Counted from the first letter of the stretch, positions 18,292-27,789 are shown. The stretch: 64,000 nt of DNA from Erwinia phyllosphaerae (GCF_019132875.1 NZ_JAHSPF010000004.1:186001-250000); one strand, 5' to 3'. A program made the numbers and translations. The notes: generated by a model from the sequence alone, not told the origin.

Positions 18292-18396
18292 GCCAGCGTC
18301 CCAGGGGCGTTACGGCTGACGAATTAAGAGCCGCCTGTTCCATGCTGAAATAGTGAGGGACAGGCGGCTACACGTTTTTCAAATGATGCGCCCTAC

Positions 18397-19674
18397 TTAT
18401 GGCTCCTGTAAGCGCCGCTGGCTTTTCAACAGCGCGACTCCGCTAATTAATGCCAGCATCATCAGGTAATAGCCCGGTGCCAGGCTGCTGCCGGTGGCGC
18501 TGATAAGCAATGTACAGATCAACGGTGCAAAACCGCCGAACACCGTTACAGCGATGTTGTAACTAATAGCCATTCCGCTGGCTCGCGTGGTGATGGGAAA
18601 CAGATCCGCCATCATCGACGGCACGGTTGAAAAGTAAATTGATTTTAATAGCGCCATCCAGCCTACCAGTATCAGCAGCCTTCCCGGCGTAGGATGATTA
18701 ACCACCAGCGCAAAAGCCGGGTAAATGGTTAACAGCAACAGGATTAACGATCCCCACATCAGCGGTTTTCGGCCGACCTTTTCCGACCACAGCCCCATTA
18801 CGGGCGTGACAAGCGTTAAGATGATCCCCGCCAGTAGCGTGGCGCTGAAGGCGGCCGAGCCGGGTAAATGCAGCGTTTTGGTGGCGTAAGTGGGCACATA
18901 GTTCAGCATATAATTGATGCCGGTAGAAATAATCATCAGGCCAATCGCCAACAGCATCAAACTTTTTTGCCTGGCGACCAGATGCTTTAACGGCGAATGC
19001 ACCTTTTCTCTGGCAACGAAGCTGGCTGGCTCATGGACGTGCCGACGGATGTAAAGCCCGACCGGCCCGATCAGCAGACCAAAAGCAAAAGGGATGCGCC
19101 AGCCCCACGCCTCGGTTTGCGCCTCGGTTAAATAGTGCGTTAAGCCCAGGCCAAAAGCCGACGCCATCAGCGTGCTGGCCCCCTGCGTGGCAAACTGCCA
19201 GCTGGCGATAAAGGCGCGGCGCTGTGGGAAATGCTCTACCAGAAAAGCCGTGGAGCTGCCAAACTCGCCACCGGCAGAAAAGCCCTGAATCAGGCGCGCT
19301 AACAGGATCATTACCGGTGCGGCCAGGCCGATAGTGCTGTAAGCGGGCATAAATACGATAATGGCACCGCCCAGCATCATCAGCGAAATCGACATCAGCA
19401 ACGCTTTTTTACGGCCCACGCGGTCGGCATAAGCACCTAACACAATCGCGCCCAGCGGCCGAATCAAAAACGAAACGCCGAAACTGCCAAAGGTTAGCAA
19501 TAGCGAGACGGAGGGATCGGCAACCGGGAAAAAAGCGTGGGCGATATAGCTGGCGAAGAAACCGTAAACCGCGATATCAAACCACTCCAGCGCGTTGCCG
19601 ATACAGGTAGCAAACAGCGTTTTGTAAAGGCTGGGCACGGTGGCGGTGGCCTGGCGTTCAATAACGGCGCTCAT
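18397..19674 (-). CDS. MFS transporter of the metabolite:H+ symporter (MHS) family
   Basis: 425 residues with twelve hydrophobic segments and the MHS signatures GNALEWFDIAVYGFFASYIA and FLIRPLGAIVLGAYADRVGRKK, and ARLIQGFSAGGEFGSSTAFLVEH. Members carry citrate, proline/betaine, dicarboxylates or aromatic acids; the substrate is not evident. The ATG at 19674 forms an ATGA overlap with the stop of the M20 peptidase gene upstream, so the two are co-translated and the permease probably imports the peptidase's substrate (inference). Confidence 0.88.
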   Translation of the reverse strand: MSAVIERQATATVPSLYKTLFATCIGNALEWFDIAVYGFFASYIAHAFFPVADPSVSLLLTFGSFGVSFLIRPLGAIVLGAYADRVGRKKALLMSISLMMLGGAIIVFMPAYSTIGLAAPVMILLARLIQGFSAGGEFGSSTAFLVEHFPQRRAFIASWQFATQGASTLMASAFGLGLTHYLTEAQTEAWGWRIPFAFGLLIGPVGLYIRRHVHEPASFVAREKVHSPLKHLVARQKSLMLLAIGLMIISTGINYMLNYVPTYATKTLHLPGSAAFSATLLAGIILTLVTPVMGLWSEKVGRKPLMWGSLILLLLTIYPAFALVVNHPTPGRLLILVGWMALLKSIYFSTVPSMMADLFPITTRASGMAISYNIAVTVFGGFAPLICTLLISATGSSLAPGYYLMMLALISGVALLKSQRRLQEP

Positions 19675-21101
19675 GGCCTGGCCCCTTTTTGCTGCTGATA
19701 GTGACGATGGCTGGCAAGCAGCTCGCTGCCCTTTTCGCCCAGCTCCCACAGCAGGCGCGTCATGATTTGCAGGCCCTCGCGCGCGATTGATATCAACAGA
19801 TGCTCGTCGGCCGCATGCTGACCGCAGGCCGGGTAAGAATGCGGCACCCAAAGCGTCGGCAGATTTAAAATATGTGCAAAGACGTCGTTAGGCAGTGAAC
19901 CGCCCAGGTTGGGTAATAGCGCCGGTTTTTTTCCGCTGGCCTGCTGCATGGCTTCCAGCGCCCAGCCTACCAGCGGATTACCGGGATCGAGTCTGGTTGC
20001 AGGCGTGCCGCGCAGCATCTCGACCTTCACCTGATGAAAACCGCGTTCGCCAAGGTGTGCCGTCAGGTGGTGGGCAATATTTTCCCAGTCGGTTCCCGGC
20101 ACAAAACGCAGCTGGCAAACGGCCGTCGCGCTGCCCGGTATCGCATTCATCGGGCGCGCCGGATTGCCGGTTAAAAAAGAGAGAACTTCCAGCGTGTTCC
20201 AGCCATACAGGCGTTCAACCGGCGTCAGGCCCGCTTCGCCCCACTCCGCATCAATTTGCGGCCCTGTGGCGTCCGGCGGTAAAACAATTTCGCCGAGGAT
20301 GGTGCGCACTTCTTCAGTCAGCGCCGGAGGCTTGAGCGCGCTGACCTGAAGCTGACCGTACTGGTTGACCAGGCTGGCAACGGCATTAGCCAGCTGCGTG
20401 CCGGGGTTGGAAAGCAGCCCGCCCCAGTTGCCGGAGTGATAATCGCGATCCCGCGCCTCAATGCTTAACCGGACGTTTACCGCACCGCGCGATCCTAAAA
20501 ACAGCGTAGGCTGCTCTGCACTTAGCCTCGGGCCGTCTGAGGCGATAAAAATATCCGCGCCCAGCAGCTGCGGATTTTCACGGCAAATTTGTGCCAGGCC
20601 CGGTGAGCCAATCTCTTCGCCCATCTCAAACAGAAACTTGCAGTTGAACCCCAGCGAGCCGCCTCGCGCCGCAAAAATCTGCTCCAGTGCGGCGATGTTC
20701 ACGGCGTGCTGCCCTTTATTATCGGCGCTGCCGCGACCATACCAGCGATCGCCCTCCTCCCTGAGCTGCCAGGGATCCAGGCCTGCGCGCCAGTTTTCAT
20801 CATCACCAAAGACTACATCGCCATGGCCATAACACAGCAACGTCGGCAATGCGCTATTTTCAATACGCGTCGCCAGCAAAAACGGCCGCAGCGGAGCCTG
20901 GGGGTTGGCAATCTCTGTCAGTGCAAAACCCAGTGCCTGCATGGCCGGAGCAATCTCCTCGTGCAGGTAGCGCTGGATCTCGCTTTCGCGGTCGTCACGC
21001 TGGCTTTCGGAACGAATAGCGATGCGACGTGACAGAATTTGTTTGAACTCGCCGCTGTCAAACCAGGCATCCGCCCGCGTTAATACTTCGTTGATAGACA
21101 T
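19671..21101 (-). CDS. M20-family zinc metallopeptidase/amidohydrolase
   Basis: Protein of 476 residues with the two-metal M20 core: CYGHGDVV (His ligand and neighbouring Asp), GRGSADNKGQ (bridging Asp), FEMGEEIGSPG (catalytic and metal Glu), the lid-domain HSGNWGG and the C-terminal CGQHAADEHLL. Typical of dipeptidases and acyl-amino-acid hydrolases such as ArgE/DapE relatives. The ATG at 21101 has AGGGGA about 5 nt upstream. Overlaps the MHS permease by ATGA; the divergent LysR regulator at 21255 is the likely controller. Confidence 0.88.
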   Translation of the reverse strand: MSINEVLTRADAWFDSGEFKQILSRRIAIRSESQRDDRESEIQRYLHEEIAPAMQALGFALTEIANPQAPLRPFLLATRIENSALPTLLCYGHGDVVFGDDENWRAGLDPWQLREEGDRWYGRGSADNKGQHAVNIAALEQIFAARGGSLGFNCKFLFEMGEEIGSPGLAQICRENPQLLGADIFIASDGPRLSAEQPTLFLGSRGAVNVRLSIEARDRDYHSGNWGGLLSNPGTQLANAVASLVNQYGQLQVSALKPPALTEEVRTILGEIVLPPDATGPQIDAEWGEAGLTPVERLYGWNTLEVLSFLTGNPARPMNAIPGSATAVCQLRFVPGTDWENIAHHLTAHLGERGFHQVKVEMLRGTPATRLDPGNPLVGWALEAMQQASGKKPALLPNLGGSLPNDVFAHILNLPTLWVPHSYPACGQHAADEHLLISIAREGLQIMTRLLWELGEKGSELLASHRHYQQQKGARP

Positions 21102-21190
21102 AAGATCCCCTGTGTTTGCCATTTATGTTGTTATGGCAACCATCTAAGCTAAAATCCTCCTTTGCCACAATTATAAAAATATCAAAGCCT

Positions 21191-21209
21191 CTTTGCTTTT
21201 AAAGCAAAG
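21191..21209. promoter_or_regulatory. Perfect palindrome CTTTGCTTT-T-AAAGCAAAG, candidate LysR operator
   Basis: Nineteen-base palindrome with 9-bp arms, inside the 153-bp divergent region between the M20 gene and the LysR gene. It fits the T-N11-A inverted-repeat form bound by LysR-type regulators. Confidence 0.6.
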
Positions 21210-21254
21210 CACCGTTGCACAATTAAGCGGCATGCACCAGATAAGGGCAGACCA

Positions 21255-22190
21255 ATGCTGAGTCCTGAAGTTCGTTATTTTCTGGCCGTTGCCAGTACCG
21301 GTTCGCTTAGCGCCGCCAGTCAGCAGCTGTTTGTGGCCGTTTCCGCCATCAGCCGCCAGATTCAGCGGCTCGAAGCGGAGATAGGCGCGCCTTTGTTTGA
21401 GCGCCACGCGCGCGGCATGACGCTTAATGAAGCCGGGAAGATTTTTGAAAGCCACGTGCGGCGTAGCCTGCTGGGTATGGAACAGGCGCGGGCGGAAATT
21501 AAGGGCTTAAAAGCGATACGGCGCACGGCGCTGCGGGTGGCCTGTACCGACGGCATGGCTTTTAGCCTGCTGCCTACGCTTTGCTCGCAGTTTCGCCAGC
21601 TTTATCCTGCGGTCAGCTTTAAAGTGATTGTAGGAAGCACTCAGGAAGTAGCGGAAACTTTGCATCAGGGAGAATGTGACGTCGCTTTGCAGTTTAGCCT
21701 GCATCCCGAACAGGGGGTTGAAGTGATGGGGTCGTGGCCCGCGCCCGTTCTACTGGTGATGCGTAGAGATCATCCTCTGGCGCAAAGGCCCGCGCAGCTG
21801 AAAGATCTCTCCGCCTACCCGATGGCGCTACCCGATAGCGGCACCACGGTTCGACAGCTTTTCGATCTCTCCTGCCAGATGAACGGTATCTTTATTGAGC
21901 CGGTGCTGACCTGCAATAACTTCAGCACGCTGTACGCTTTTTTACAGCAAAACCCGTTAGCCGTTACGCTGTGCAGCCGGTTTAGCGTGCTGTATCACCA
22001 TGATGATTCTGGCCTGGCGCTGCGTTCGGCAGGCGTCGATCGGCTGACGCAGCGTACGCTACAGGTGCAAACGGTCGCAGGCCGCCAGCGCTCGGCGGCG
22101 CTGAATCTTTTTCTTCAGTTTGTTTGTGAGCAGATGGAGAAAGCGGTAACGGCGGAAGATCCGGAAAACCAGCAGCCTTCACTTTCATAA
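21255..22190 (+). CDS. LysR-family transcriptional regulator
   Basis: 311 residues. N-terminal winged helix (about 1-60: FLAVASTGSLSAASQQLFVAVSAISRQIQRLE, LFERHARGMTLNEAGKIF) and a periplasmic-binding-like effector domain (about 90-295). An AAGGGCAG lies before the ATG. Divergent from the M20 peptidase/MHS permease pair, which it most likely regulates; the 21191-21209 palindrome lies in between. The last 20 residues (EDPENQQPSLS) are a short polar tail. Confidence 0.88.
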   Translation: MLSPEVRYFLAVASTGSLSAASQQLFVAVSAISRQIQRLEAEIGAPLFERHARGMTLNEAGKIFESHVRRSLLGMEQARAEIKGLKAIRRTALRVACTDGMAFSLLPTLCSQFRQLYPAVSFKVIVGSTQEVAETLHQGECDVALQFSLHPEQGVEVMGSWPAPVLLVMRRDHPLAQRPAQLKDLSAYPMALPDSGTTVRQLFDLSCQMNGIFIEPVLTCNNFSTLYAFLQQNPLAVTLCSRFSVLYHHDDSGLALRSAGVDRLTQRTLQVQTVAGRQRSAALNLFLQFVCEQMEKAVTAEDPENQQPSLS

Positions 22191-22217
22191 GGACTGCCGG
22201 TTAGTCTTTCGATAAGC

Positions 22218-23810
22218 CTATTTCAGATCGACCTGATAAAAATCATGTTTACCGAAAGGATCGATTTGATAGCCGATGACCTCTTTGCGTACCGGCTCAA
22301 AAATTGTCGAGTGCGCAATCATCACCGCTGGCGCCTGGTCATGCATTATCTGTTGCGCCTGACGATAAAGCTCGACTCGCCGGTGATGATCCTGCTCGGC
22401 CCGCGCCTGGCTAATCAGCTGGTCAAAGGGCTTGTAACACCACTTTGAAGAATTCGAGCCGCCCTCGGCCGCGGTACAGCTAAACAGCGGGCCGAAAAAA
22501 TTGTCCGGATCGCCCGTAGCGGTCGTCCAGCCCATCAGCGCTGCCTGATGATCGCCCTCTTTTACCCGCTTAAGATATTCACCCCATTCATAGGTAACAA
22601 TGCGCGCGTTGATACCCACCTTTTGCCAGTCGGCCTGAATCATTTCCGCCATCCGGCGCGCGTTCGGGTTGTAAGGTCTTTGCACCGGCATCGCCCAGAG
22701 ATCGATGGTGGTGCCTTTGGCAATACCGGCCTGCTGCAGCAGAGCTTTGGCCTTATCGGGATCGTAACCGTAATCCTTGAGTTCACCGTCGGCGCTCCAG
22801 ACATCTGGCGGCAGCAGGTTTTTAGCAACGGTGCCCGTTTCCTGAAAAATAGCCTGCATGATGGCTGGCTTGTTGATAGCCATCGTCAACGCCCGCCGTA
22901 CAATCACGTTATCCAGCGGCGCTTTTTGCGTATTAAAAGCCAGAAAACCGGTATTCAGCCCCGCTTTCTGCATCACCACCAGGTTGGGGTTGGCTTTCAT
23001 CCGCGGCAGATCGGCAGGATTAGGAAAAGGCATAACCTGACATTCGTTTTTTTCCAGTTTGGCAAAGCGCACCGAGGCATCCGGCGTGATAGCAAAAACC
23101 AGCCTGTCCAGCTTCGCTTTGCCTTGCCAGTAATCCGGAAAAGCCCGGTAAAGAATGCGCGCGTCTTTCTGATACTGCACCAGCGCAAACGGCCCCGTGC
23201 CGACAGGCTCTCTGTCGACTTTTTCCGGCGTTCCCGCTTTAAGCATATTATCGGCATATTCCGCCGAGAGAATAGAGGCGAAATACCAGGCCAGATCGGC
23301 AAGGAACGGCGCTTCGGCGTGGGCCAGCGTAAAACGCACCGTATTATCATCCAGCTTTTCAATATTCTTGATCAGCGAACCAAACTGGAGGCTGTCGAAA
23401 TTAGCGTAGGTGCCGTTGGAGATATTATGGTAGGGATTGTGCGGATCTTTCTGGCGCATAAAAGAGAAAATGACGTCATCAGCATTGAAATTGCGCGTAG
23501 GGTGGAAATCTTTATTACTCTGGAACTTTACGCCCTTGCGTAAGTGAAAAGTATAAACCGTGCCGTCGGCGCTAATATCCCAGCTTTCGGCCAGGCTCGG
23601 GATAAGTTCTGTGGTGCCGTTCCTGAAGTCGACCAGGCGGTTATAGATCGTTACCGCGCTGGCATCAACGCTGGTACCCGACGTATAAAGCTGAGGATTA
23701 AAATTTTCTGGCGAACCTTCCGAACAATACACCAGCGTTTTTGCTGCTGCACTCATGCTCGCTGTGGCTATCAAAGCCGCAATCATTCCTTTCAATGCCC
23801 TTTGCTTCAT
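22218..23810 (-). CDS. Orphan DppA-like dipeptide-binding periplasmic protein
   Basis: 530 residues with a Sec signal peptide (MKQRALKGMIAALIATASMSAAA, cut before KTLVYCSEG). It aligns by eye along its whole length with E. coli DppA: TLVYCSEGSPENFNPQ, MKAGTPEKVDREPVGTGPF, KNECQVMPFPNPADLPRMK and LWAMPVQRPYNPNARRMAEM. The two Cys pairs of DppA are kept. No dppBCDF genes accompany it, so it is probably a paralogue that hands its ligand to the permease coded elsewhere, or acts as a chemotaxis partner. Good ribosome-binding site GGAGAAGGC. Confidence 0.9.
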   Translation of the reverse strand: MKQRALKGMIAALIATASMSAAAKTLVYCSEGSPENFNPQLYTSGTSVDASAVTIYNRLVDFRNGTTELIPSLAESWDISADGTVYTFHLRKGVKFQSNKDFHPTRNFNADDVIFSFMRQKDPHNPYHNISNGTYANFDSLQFGSLIKNIEKLDDNTVRFTLAHAEAPFLADLAWYFASILSAEYADNMLKAGTPEKVDREPVGTGPFALVQYQKDARILYRAFPDYWQGKAKLDRLVFAITPDASVRFAKLEKNECQVMPFPNPADLPRMKANPNLVVMQKAGLNTGFLAFNTQKAPLDNVIVRRALTMAINKPAIMQAIFQETGTVAKNLLPPDVWSADGELKDYGYDPDKAKALLQQAGIAKGTTIDLWAMPVQRPYNPNARRMAEMIQADWQKVGINARIVTYEWGEYLKRVKEGDHQAALMGWTTATGDPDNFFGPLFSCTAAEGGSNSSKWCYKPFDQLISQARAEQDHHRRVELYRQAQQIMHDQAPAVMIAHSTIFEPVRKEVIGYQIDPFGKHDFYQVDLK

Positions 23811-23911
23811 TGCCTTCTCCTGAGTTTAAAAGAGGAGCAGCCCACCTTTTTCCGCAGAACGTGGTCGCTTGCTTTTATATTTACTCAGGATGAGTGGATT
23901 GGCAAAGATAA

Positions 23912-23933
23912 TACCCTGCCGGACGGCAGGGTA
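23912..23933 (-). terminator. Terminator of osmC
   Basis: Perfect 9-bp stem TACCCTGCC/GGCAGGGTA with a GGAC loop, followed on the minus strand by the T-rich TTATCTTT, 14 bp after the osmC stop. Confidence 0.8.
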
Positions 23934-23946
23934 GAATGGCAAGAAA

Positions 23947-24375
23947 TCAGTTTAGCTTATAGTCCAGCGTAATTTCCGCGTTCATCAGCTGGGACACCGG
24001 ACAACCGGCCTTGGCCTGATTAATAATTTCATCAAACTTAGCGCTGTCCGCGCCCGGTAGTTTAATCTGGCTTTGCAGCGCAATTTTAGTAATTTTAAAA
24101 CCGTCGCCCGCTTTATCAAGCGAGACATCTGCGGTGGTATCAATGCTTTCCGGTACGTAACCTTCGTTACCTAACATTAGCGACAGCGCCATCGAGAAAC
24201 AGGCAGCGTGCGCCGCGCCAATCAGTTCTTCCGGGTTGGTGCCAGGCTTGCCTTCAAAGCGGGTATTAAAACCGTAAGGCTGCTCTTTCAGCGCGCCGCT
24301 TTCGGTGCTGATGGTACCTTTACCCTTTTTAATATCGCCTTCCCAGTGTGCCTGACCTTTCTTATGAATAGTCAT
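23947..24375 (-). CDS. osmC: OsmC organic hydroperoxide peroxiredoxin
   Basis: 142 residues, almost the same as E. coli OsmC (143): MTIHKKGQAHWEGDIKKGKG, NPEELIGAAHAACFSMALSL with the first catalytic Cys and KAGCPVSQ with the second. It reduces organic hydroperoxides in the cytoplasm using dihydrolipoyl or other thiol donors. GGGAGG lies before the ATG, and a sigma-S type -10 element is upstream. Confidence 0.96.
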   Translation of the reverse strand: MTIHKKGQAHWEGDIKKGKGTISTESGALKEQPYGFNTRFEGKPGTNPEELIGAAHAACFSMALSLMLGNEGYVPESIDTTADVSLDKAGDGFKITKIALQSQIKLPGADSAKFDEIINQAKAGCPVSQLMNAEITLDYKLN

Positions 24376-24408
24376 TAATATCCTCCCGTTTACTTGTGGT
24401 GTGCCTTG

Positions 24409-24415
24409 AGTATAG
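24409..24415 (-). promoter_or_regulatory. osmC -10 element, sigma-S type (CTATACT)
   Basis: The minus strand reads GCCACTATACTCAAGG about 35 nt upstream of the osmC ATG. The C before TATACT is the feature preferred by RpoS, which drives osmC in E. coli. Confidence 0.6.
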
Positions 24416-24497
24416 TGGCTTTTCAGCGGTTTGCTGGCGACCGGCTTGCAAATGCTTAGTTACTGACCATTAATAAAAAGGCAAAGAGGAGAAACCT

Positions 24498-24677
24498 ATG
24501 TTTAAAACTGACGACGTTGTGCAAAGTAAAACCGGCGGGCCCAAAATGGTTGTGTTACAGGTTAAAGGCGAAATGCTGTATTGCGCCAGGGTAGATGACG
24601 TAGAGCAAAAAGAGATTGAAGTCCCTGCCAGCTCGGTCAATCTTTATCACGAAGATGGTGATTTCGGCGTCTGCTGA
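24498..24677 (+). CDS. YodC-like small protein (DUF2158 family)
   Basis: A 59-residue protein: MFKTDDVVQSKTGGPKMVVL at the start, YCARVDDVEQKEIEVPASSV in the middle, ending DFGVC. This is the DUF2158/YodC pattern: a short beta-barrel-like protein with an opening 'GD/DDVVQSKTGGPKM' block. Function unknown. GAGGAG lies 7 nt before the ATG. It is 33 nt upstream of pepT in the same direction and may be co-transcribed with it. Confidence 0.8.
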   Translation: MFKTDDVVQSKTGGPKMVVLQVKGEMLYCARVDDVEQKEIEVPASSVNLYHEDGDFGVC

Positions 24678-24710
24678 TCTTAAAAAGCACCCACGTAAAA
24701 AGGAGCAAAA

Positions 24711-25943
24711 ATGGATCAGCAACTGGCCAGCCAGCTTACCCACCGTTTTTTTCGCTATCTTGCCGTCACCAGCCAGAGCGATGCGGCCGCAACCAGCCTG
24801 CCCAGCACGCCGGGCCAGCACGAAATGGCGGCTCTGCTGGCAGCCGAACTGCGCGCTATGCAGCTTCAGGATGTGGTGATTGACGACTGCGCCACCGTCA
24901 CGGCCACCCTGCCCGGCACCCGCGCCGGCGCACCGCGCATCGGCTTTATTACCCATATCGATACGGTTGACGTTGGGCTTTCTCACCATATTCATCCGCA
25001 GCTGTTGCGCTTTGAAGGGCAGGATCTTTGCCTTAATCCGCAGCAGGATATCTGGCTGCGGGTGGCTGACCACCCTGAAATTGTTCCTTATCAGAACGAA
25101 GAGATCGTTTTCAGCGACGGCACCAGCGTCTTAGGCGCGGATAATAAAGCCGCGGTTACCGTGGTGATGACGCTGCTGGAAAATCTTAAAGGCGATCATG
25201 GCGATATCGTGGTGGCTTTTGTACCCGATGAGGAAATCGGCCTGCGCGGCGCCAAAGCGCTGGATCTCGAGAAACGGTTTAACGTGGACTTTGCTTATAC
25301 CATTGACTGCTGCGAGCTGGGCGAAGTCGTTTTCGAGAATTTTAACGCGGCGGCGGCGGAGATCGTTTTTAAAGGCGTGCCTGCCCATCCCATGTCGGGA
25401 AAAGGCGTGCTGGTCAATCCGCTACTGATGGCCTGGGATTTTATCAGCCACTTCGATCGCCAGCAGACGCCGGAACATACCGCCGGGCGAGAGGGCTATA
25501 CCTGGTTTAATGAGATGACGGGCAACGCCAGCGAAGCCCGCCTGAAAGCGTCCGTCCGCGACTTTGACCTGGCCAGTTTTGGCCGCCGAAAACAGCAGAT
25601 TGCTGAAGTCGCTTCGCTGATTGCCAGTCAGTATCCAACCGGCAAGGTCGAGGTCACCCTTAGCGATATCTACAGTAATATCAGCAACGCTATTGGCGAA
25701 GATCGGCGGGCAATCGATCTGCTGCTGAGCGCGCTGGAAAAGCTGGATATCGTTCCCAAAATCACGCCAATGCGTGGCGGCACCGATGGCGCAGCGCTGT
25801 CGGCCAAAGGATTACTGACGCCCAATTTCTTTACCGGCGCGCATAATTTCCATTCACGCTTTGAGTTTTTGCCGGTTTCCTCTTTTATAAAGTCTTATCA
25901 GGTTGCCCGGGAGCTGTGCCTGCTGGCCGCCTCGCAGGCATAA
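24711..25943 (+). CDS. pepT: Peptidase T (aminotripeptidase)
   Basis: Cytoplasmic M20B zinc tripeptidase that removes the N-terminal residue from tripeptides. 410 residues (408 in E. coli). Metal and catalytic motifs: FITHIDTVD, VLGADNKAAV, FVPDEEIG, TIDCCELGEVVFENFNAA and the C-terminal GAHNFHSRFEFLPV. AAAAGGAGC precedes the ATG. FNR-activated in E. coli; I could not find a clear FNR box upstream here. Confidence 0.96.
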   Translation: MDQQLASQLTHRFFRYLAVTSQSDAAATSLPSTPGQHEMAALLAAELRAMQLQDVVIDDCATVTATLPGTRAGAPRIGFITHIDTVDVGLSHHIHPQLLRFEGQDLCLNPQQDIWLRVADHPEIVPYQNEEIVFSDGTSVLGADNKAAVTVVMTLLENLKGDHGDIVVAFVPDEEIGLRGAKALDLEKRFNVDFAYTIDCCELGEVVFENFNAAAAEIVFKGVPAHPMSGKGVLVNPLLMAWDFISHFDRQQTPEHTAGREGYTWFNEMTGNASEARLKASVRDFDLASFGRRKQQIAEVASLIASQYPTGKVEVTLSDIYSNISNAIGEDRRAIDLLLSALEKLDIVPKITPMRGGTDGAALSAKGLLTPNFFTGAHNFHSRFEFLPVSSFIKSYQVARELCLLAASQA

Positions 25944-25967
25944 AAAAAGCGCCGGGTAGCGGCGCTT
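25941..25967. terminator. Bidirectional terminator between pepT and the chemoreceptor gene
   Basis: AAGCGCCG-GGTAG-CGGCGCTT. On the minus strand it is followed by seven T (serving the chemoreceptor gene), on the plus strand by GAGGTCTTT. The minus-strand direction is the stronger. Confidence 0.85.
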
Positions 25968-26031
25968 GAGGTCTTTAGCAAACTGACATTTAAACATCAG
26001 ATCGCGTTCAGGCGGGTGAACAGCAGCAATA

Positions 26032-26056
26032 TGAAGCGCCGGTTAGCAGCGCTTCA
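26032..26056. repeat. Second copy of the pepT-side hairpin
   Basis: TGAAGCGC and GCGCTTCA form an 8-bp stem. The 21 bases from 26034 match the 25947-25967 hairpin at 19 positions. It sits between the chemoreceptor stop and the terminator, so it would be in the 3' end of the chemoreceptor mRNA. Confidence 0.7.
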
Positions 26057-26071
26057 GATCAATTTTTCCGA

Positions 26072-27727
26072 TTAAAAAGAAACCCAGTCATCGGCAGAGG
26101 CCGTGGCTTTTGCCGCTACCGGTCTGGCCGCAGGGGCAGCTTTGTAAGGTGCCGGCGACGGACTGGCGCTTGACGGTGACAGGCGGAATTTAGAGACGGA
26201 CAGCGTCAGCTCTTCGGTCTGGCGTTCAAGCGCGCTGGCGGCGGTGGAAACTTCTTCCACCAGCGAGGCGTTCTGCTGCGTCACGCTATCCATTTCCGTA
26301 ATCGCCGTACCAATTTGCGAGATGCCTTTGCTCTGCTCTTCAGAAGCGGACGCAATCTGCTTCATAATTTCGACCACTTCAGCCACGGCCTTCAGCATAT
26401 CGTCCATCGTGCTGCCCGCCTCATTCACCAGCTTAGAGCCCTGGTTAACGCGCGTAACGGAATCCGCAATCAGCGTTTCGATCTCTTTGGCTGCGCCTGC
26501 GCTGCGCTGCGCCAGATTACGGACTTCGCTGGCCACCACGGCAAAACCACGGCCCTGCTCGCCAGCACGCGCTGCTTCTACCGCAGCGTTGAGTGCCAGA
26601 ATATTGGTCTGGAAGGCAATGCTGTTAATGACGCTGGTGATCTCCGCAATTTTCTGTGAACTACCGGAAATACCCTGCATGGTATTCACCACGTCATTGA
26701 CCAGCTTGCCGCCTTTGCTGGCCGTTGAAGAGGCGCTTTGCGCCAGGTCGCTGGCCTGACGGGCGTTGTCGGCGTTAAATTTCACCGTGGCCGTCAGCTG
26801 TTCCATACTGGCCGCCGTTTGTTCCAGCGCCGCAGCCTGCTGCTCGGTACGGGAAGAGAGATCGTTGTTGCCGGAAGAAATTTCCGCCGCGCCACGATAG
26901 ATATTATCGGTGCCGCTACGAATAGCGCTAACGGCTTCACGCAGGCTGTCCTGCATGGCCCGTAACAGCGGAACCAGTCTACCGACGCAGTTACGACCAA
27001 TGTCCTCCAGCGGGTGGCTGAGATCGCCTTCGGCAATACGGCGGAAATGCTCACGCATGCCGTCGAGCGGACGAACCAGCATTTTCACCAGATAACGGTC
27101 GGTAAACAGCAAAATCAGCAGGCCCGCAATGACCGCAATAACGATAATTACCTTGGTCATATTGGTCAGATGATCGACGGTGACGCGCGTGGCATCAAGC
27201 TTGTCGCCTGCCGCCGCGTTAAATTTATCGACGCTGGCACCAAAGGCACGGCTAAGCGGCGGCGTAACGTTAGCGGCATGGCGACGAAAATCGTCCAGTA
27301 CCGGCTGCTGCGCCAGGCGCATCTGCGGCATAACGCCTTCATCCAGCAGCTTCTGCCAGCTTTCAATTACCGCGTTGGCATAACTGGCTTCCATCGGACC
27401 TGGCGCTTCAGCTTTAAAATCCGCCAGCAACCTGGTCATGTTATCCAGCGCTTTTTGCACGGAAGCCATATCGGCTGCGGCCGTCGGGCTGTTTGCCTGG
27501 CGTGACTCAACGGCGCGAGTCAGGCGGGTAATAAAACGAAAATATTGATCGTTACCTTTACTGAGCGTCGTCATCTGGTTAACCAGCTGACGATCGACCT
27601 CATTGCCTTTGCCCACCGAGTTCAGTGCGCAAACGCTATAGATACCGACTGCCGTCCACAACAGACAAAAAAGGCCGAGACTCCACAGCATAACGCTGCG
27701 AATGGTAAAGTTTTTTAGCACATTCAT
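26072..27727 (-). CDS. Methyl-accepting chemotaxis protein
   Basis: 551 residues in the Tar/Tsr arrangement: TM1 (about 12-34), a periplasmic four-helix ligand domain (about 35-190, with no obvious small-molecule signature), TM2 (about 192-212), HAMP (about 213-265), and the methyl-helix and signalling region with the invariant hairpin [20 protein letters not shown]. The C-terminus is ADDWVSF, which fits the W-x-x-F pentapeptide that docks CheR/CheB. An Ala/Pro linker (about 510-540) precedes it. ACGGAG precedes the ATG. A flagellar sigma -10 element lies upstream, so it is expressed with the motility regulon. Confidence 0.92.
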   Translation of the reverse strand: MNVLKNFTIRSVMLWSLGLFCLLWTAVGIYSVCALNSVGKGNEVDRQLVNQMTTLSKGNDQYFRFITRLTRAVESRQANSPTAAADMASVQKALDNMTRLLADFKAEAPGPMEASYANAVIESWQKLLDEGVMPQMRLAQQPVLDDFRRHAANVTPPLSRAFGASVDKFNAAAGDKLDATRVTVDHLTNMTKVIIVIAVIAGLLILLFTDRYLVKMLVRPLDGMREHFRRIAEGDLSHPLEDIGRNCVGRLVPLLRAMQDSLREAVSAIRSGTDNIYRGAAEISSGNNDLSSRTEQQAAALEQTAASMEQLTATVKFNADNARQASDLAQSASSTASKGGKLVNDVVNTMQGISGSSQKIAEITSVINSIAFQTNILALNAAVEAARAGEQGRGFAVVASEVRNLAQRSAGAAKEIETLIADSVTRVNQGSKLVNEAGSTMDDMLKAVAEVVEIMKQIASASEEQSKGISQIGTAITEMDSVTQQNASLVEEVSTAASALERQTEELTLSVSKFRLSPSSASPSPAPYKAAPAARPVAAKATASADDWVSF

Positions 27728-27789
27728 AACTACTCCGTAACGATGTGAGAATCAGTTGGCTCGTCCTGAGAGGTGGACGTCTGACTGAG

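Noticed and set aside
22548-23543. Long antisense open frames opposite the dppA-like gene (331 aa), sad (about 48383-49393) and rhaD (9889-10698)
   Set aside because: These arise from codon bias on the coding strand; their products are rich in His, Arg and Gln and look like mirror frames.
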